A stretch of 8,063 nt of DNA from Eshraghiella sp964576255 (GTDB lineage: Bacteria; Bacillota; Clostridia; Lachnospirales; Lachnospiraceae). Position numbers and translations under genes: made by a program. Under the pieces are notes generated by a model. It saw only the letters and a program-made list of their open reading frames with translations. It searched no databases and was not told the DNA's origin. Shown piece after piece: positions 5,951 to 8,063 of this stretch (position 1 is the stretch's first letter; the number at the start of each line of letters is the position of its first letter). The stretch is from the NCBI GenBank assembly GCA_964576255.1, contig CAZNUK010000083.1, forward strand, positions 1-8,063. Reading direction: 5' to 3'.

Positions 5951-6078
5951 ATTAATAGAACTCCCTTCTGATATATTCTAACACGATAGAAAGGTTTTGA
6001 CCACGAGTAAAAAACATATTGCTTTATAATATTTTAGTTGATAAACTTAAATTAGATTATTAAAGGGGACTGTTTAAT
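5951..6078. promoter_or_regulatory. Divergent promoter region between glycosyltransferase genes
   Basis: These 128 AT-rich bases separate two divergent glycosyltransferase genes, so promoters for both should lie here. On the plus strand TATAAT (6025-6030) is a good -10 box, but the only TTGACC (5997-6002) is 22 bases away, too far for a standard SigmaA promoter. A different -35, an activator, or another sigma factor may be involved. On the minus strand a TAGAAT (5975-5980) is a weak -10 candidate. AAAGGGGA at 6062-6069 is the ribosome binding site of the rightward gene. No clear Sigma28 site was found. Confidence 0.45.
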
Positions 6079-7242
6079 ATGAAAATTTTATTTATTCAAT
6101 GGGCTAATTTTGGAAAAGAAGACATAGCAGAAGCTTTTGGAAATTTGGGACACGAGGTTATTCCATTTAGATTTCCAGATTTTATGAATTATCAAGTATC
6201 TCCTGCTTTACTCGAACTCAACAAAGCTTTAGATACACATATGCCGGATTTGGTGTTTTCATCTAATTTTTCACCTAACGTATCTGCCGTGTGTTTTTCC
6301 CACAGCATCCCTTATTCAGCCTGGGTATACGACAGCCCTCAATTAAACACATTTTCCGCGACTCTTGTTAATCCTACTAACTTCGTATTTATGTTTGATA
6401 GTGAGGATTATACCACCTTCAAAAACAGCGGAATAGATACAGTATACTATCTACCGCTTGCCGCCAATACTGCAAGAATGGACAAAATGATTCCAACAGA
6501 TTCCATTCATAAAAAATTGGATGCTGACATATCTTTTGCAGGCAGAATGTATGATGAAGCCAAAAACGAATTTGCAGGCGCTGTCAATGTTGATGACTAC
6601 ACCAAAGGATATATAGCGGCCCTCAAAGATGCCCAACAATTAGTTTCCGGTGTTAGTTTTATTGAGCCCCTTATAAAAGACCACATTCTTCAGGAATTGA
6701 CGAGAACAGTTCCTTATAGCAATCTTCCTAATAACGCAATGGAACCTTCATATGTATATTCAAGGTATTACATAGAAAAAGAAATTACTCAGGCAGAGCG
6801 CAAAAATCTTATAAATAAGGTTTCAGAGTGCTTCCAAACCAAATTATACACCCCTAATCCTACACCGGATTTACCCAATGTAATTAATATGGGCTCTGTG
6901 CAACCTTATTCCGAATTACCATATGTTTTCAAATGCAGTAAAATCAACCTGAATATTTCCTTAAGAAGCATTCACGCAGGAATTCCTCTTAGAGCAATTG
7001 AAATTATGGGTGCCGGCGGATTTCTTCTTAGTAACTTTCAAAAGGATTTTCTTATGTTCTTTGAACCTGACAAAGATTTTGTATACTACGAGGATGAAAA
7101 TGACCTAATTGACAAGTGTCGATTTTATTTACAAAATGATAACGAAAGAATTACTATTGCCTCACATGGCTACGAAAAAGTAAAAGAATTTTTTTCCTAC
7201 GAAGCAATGCTCCACAATATTCTTGATACTATTTTTTCATAA
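6079..7242 (+). CDS. CgeB/DUF3880-like glycosyltransferase (GT-B fold), copy 2
   Basis: A 387-residue paralog of the minus-strand CgeB-like glycosyltransferase at 3735-4895, with matching motifs at nearly the same positions. These include MKILFIQWANFGKEDI at the start, IPYSAWVYDSP (77-87, versus IPYVSWCCDCP), VYYLPLAANTARM (122-134) and DADISFAGRMY (148-158). The C-terminal signature SKINLNISLRSIHAGIPLRA is followed by IEIMGAGGFLLSNFQ (307-321). The cysteine-rich WCCDCP of copy 1 is WVYDSP here, and the middle section (about 160-235) is the most diverged. No signal peptide or membrane segment is seen. The start is supported by AAAGGGGA nine bases upstream. The gene is probably transcribed alone, ends at a bidirectional terminator, and converges on flagellin. 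A role in decorating flagellin or a related surface protein is inferred from context only. Confidence 0.82.
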   Translation: MKILFIQWANFGKEDIAEAFGNLGHEVIPFRFPDFMNYQVSPALLELNKALDTHMPDLVFSSNFSPNVSAVCFSHSIPYSAWVYDSPQLNTFSATLVNPTNFVFMFDSEDYTTFKNSGIDTVYYLPLAANTARMDKMIPTDSIHKKLDADISFAGRMYDEAKNEFAGAVNVDDYTKGYIAALKDAQQLVSGVSFIEPLIKDHILQELTRTVPYSNLPNNAMEPSYVYSRYYIEKEITQAERKNLINKVSECFQTKLYTPNPTPDLPNVINMGSVQPYSELPYVFKCSKINLNISLRSIHAGIPLRAIEIMGAGGFLLSNFQKDFLMFFEPDKDFVYYEDENDLIDKCRFYLQNDNERITIASHGYEKVKEFFSYEAMLHNILDTIFS

Positions 7243-7246
7243 ATAC

Positions 7247-7280
7247 AAAAATGAGTTGGCATATAAACCAACTCATTTTT
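7247..7280. terminator. Bidirectional terminator between glycosyltransferase and flagellin
   Basis: A perfect 13-bp inverted repeat (AAAAATGAGTTGG at 7247-7259, pairing with 7268-7280) encloses an 8-base loop. The A-tract of one arm and the T-tract of the other provide a run of five T after the GC-containing stem on either strand, so it can stop transcription from both convergent genes. The flagellin stop codon is about 33 bases away, the glycosyltransferase stop only 4 bases away. Confidence 0.9.
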
Positions 7281-7313
7281 ATATGTAAACGACTATCTAT
7301 TTGTAAAAATATA

Positions 7314-8063
7314 TTACTGAAGTAATGAAAGCACTCCCTGTGTTGCCTGATTTGCCTGAGCAAGCATTGACTGTCCTGCCTGTGCAAGAATGCTGTTCTT
7401 GCTGTACTCAACCATTTCAGAAGCCATATCTACATCTCTGATAAGAGACTCAGCAGCCTGTGTATTCTCAGCTGTTGTATCAAGGTTAGCAATCGTGTGC
7501 TCAAGTCTGTTCTGGATTGCACCAAGGTCAGAACGTAAGCTTGATACTGCCTTAATATCTTCCTGAATCTTAGTCATTGCACCTGCATATTCTGCATTAG
7601 CATTAGTTGTTCCTGCGTTACCTGTAACTTCCTCAAGTCCTAATGCATCAATTGATGATGTGTTAGAAGCCAATGTAGTAAGAGCTTCAATCTCAATTTC
7701 AATTGTCTGGCCCTCTTTAGCACCTACCTGAAGTAATTTTCCTGTGAAGGTTCCATCTAATAAGTTCATATCATTGAACTGTGTTGCTGATTCAATTCTT
7801 GATAACTCTCCGCTAAGAGAAGCAATCTCCTTGTTAATGGCAGCTCTATCAGCTGATGTATTAACGTCGTTGGCACCCTGTGTTGCTAACTCGTTCATAC
7901 GCTGAAGAATTGAATGAACCTCATTCAAAGCACCCTCTGCTGTCTGAATAAGAGAGATACCATTCTCTGCATTGTTAGAAGCCTTTGTAAGACCTTTAAT
8001 CTGGCTTCTCATCTTTTCTGAAATTGAAAGACCAGCTGCATCATCACCTGCACGGTTAATTCT
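7314..8063 (-). CDS. fliC: Flagellin, 5' end outside window
   Basis: The main filament subunit. The reading frame stays open to the right edge, so the gene begins beyond 8063; 249 residues are visible and about 40 N-terminal ones are missing. The visible part starts RINRAGDDAAGLSISEKM, the universal flagellin N-terminal motif. The D1 helices follow, with GISLIQTAEGALNEV and the TLR5-contact motif LQRMNELATQ (nt 7878-7907), then TQFNDMNLLDG and LLQVGAKEGQTIEI. A short variable segment rich in S, T, A and N covers about nt 7590-7685. The C-terminal D1/D0 helices follow (SSLRSDLGAIQNRLEHTIAN; then ESLIRDVDMASEMVEYSKN) and the protein ends QATQGVLSLLQ. At roughly 290 residues in total it is a minimal flagellin. 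An in-frame ATG at 8010-8012 is internal and not the real start. The promoter lies outside the window. Confidence 0.97.
   Translation of the reverse strand, partial: RINRAGDDAAGLSISEKMRSQIKGLTKASNNAENGISLIQTAEGALNEVHSILQRMNELATQGANDVNTSADRAAINKEIASLSGELSRIESATQFNDMNLLDGTFTGKLLQVGAKEGQTIEIEIEALTTLASNTSSIDALGLEEVTGNAGTTNANAEYAGAMTKIQEDIKAVSSLRSDLGAIQNRLEHTIANLDTTAENTQAAESLIRDVDMASEMVEYSKNSILAQAGQSMLAQANQATQGVLSLLQ

Noticed and set aside
5981..6044. Possible flagellar Sigma28 sites (CGATAG, TTGATAA) in the divergent glycosyltransferase spacer
   Set aside because: No TAAA -35 element lies about 15 bases upstream of either, so neither forms a credible Sigma28 promoter.
8010..8012. ATG as flagellin start codon
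   Set aside because: The frame stays open upstream and encodes the conserved INRAGDDAAGLS motif, so this methionine is internal and the gene is cut by the window edge.
1..8063. Insertion sequence, prophage, CRISPR array or toxin-antitoxin module
   Set aside because: No transposase, integrase, terminal repeats, spaced direct repeats or small toxin-antitoxin pair was found on either strand.

Overview
The window looks like chromosomal DNA from a motile, low-GC Gram-positive bacterium. A Lachnospiraceae-type Clostridia member is the best guess. The evidence is the order rpmG-secE-nusG-rplK, a short one-membrane-segment SecE, strong AGGAGG-type ribosome binding sites, SigmaA-like promoters, and a short flagellin with classic conserved ends. 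The genus cannot be fixed from this sequence alone.

Left block (1-1710, minus strand): a housekeeping operon reads leftward as rpmG (L33, GTG start, only 49 codons), secE, nusG and rplK (L11, cut by the window edge). A SigmaA-like promoter sits upstream of rpmG. The nusG-rplK gap holds a folded leader that resembles an L1-type autoregulatory site.

Middle block (1711-3180): a divergent, strongly consensus promoter, framed by a perfect 11-bp inverted repeat, drives a single gene for a 425-residue FliD-like protein (flagellar cap/hook-associated family). The protein lacks the usual N-terminal D0 segment and carries its only cysteine as the last residue. A strong hairpin terminator separates it from the next, convergent gene.

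Right block (3174-8063): from right to left on the minus strand come a TPR-containing family 2 glycosyltransferase, a CgeB/DUF3880-like glycosyltransferase overlapping it by 1 nt, and an ECF-type sigma factor with no visible anti-sigma partner. Divergent from these is a second CgeB-like glycosyltransferase, a paralog of the first. It converges through a perfect bidirectional terminator on a flagellin gene whose first roughly 40 codons lie outside the window.

The most economical reading is a flagellar surface locus. It has a filament protein, a cap-like accessory protein, three glycosyltransferases that probably decorate flagellin or another surface protein, and a small sigma factor that may control part of it. 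The flagellin-glycosylation link is inferred from gene neighbourhood. The least ordinary items are the atypical FliD-like protein, the operator-like repeat over its promoter, and the orphan ECF sigma factor inside a glycosylation/flagellin cluster. No mobile element, CRISPR array, tRNA or rRNA was seen.
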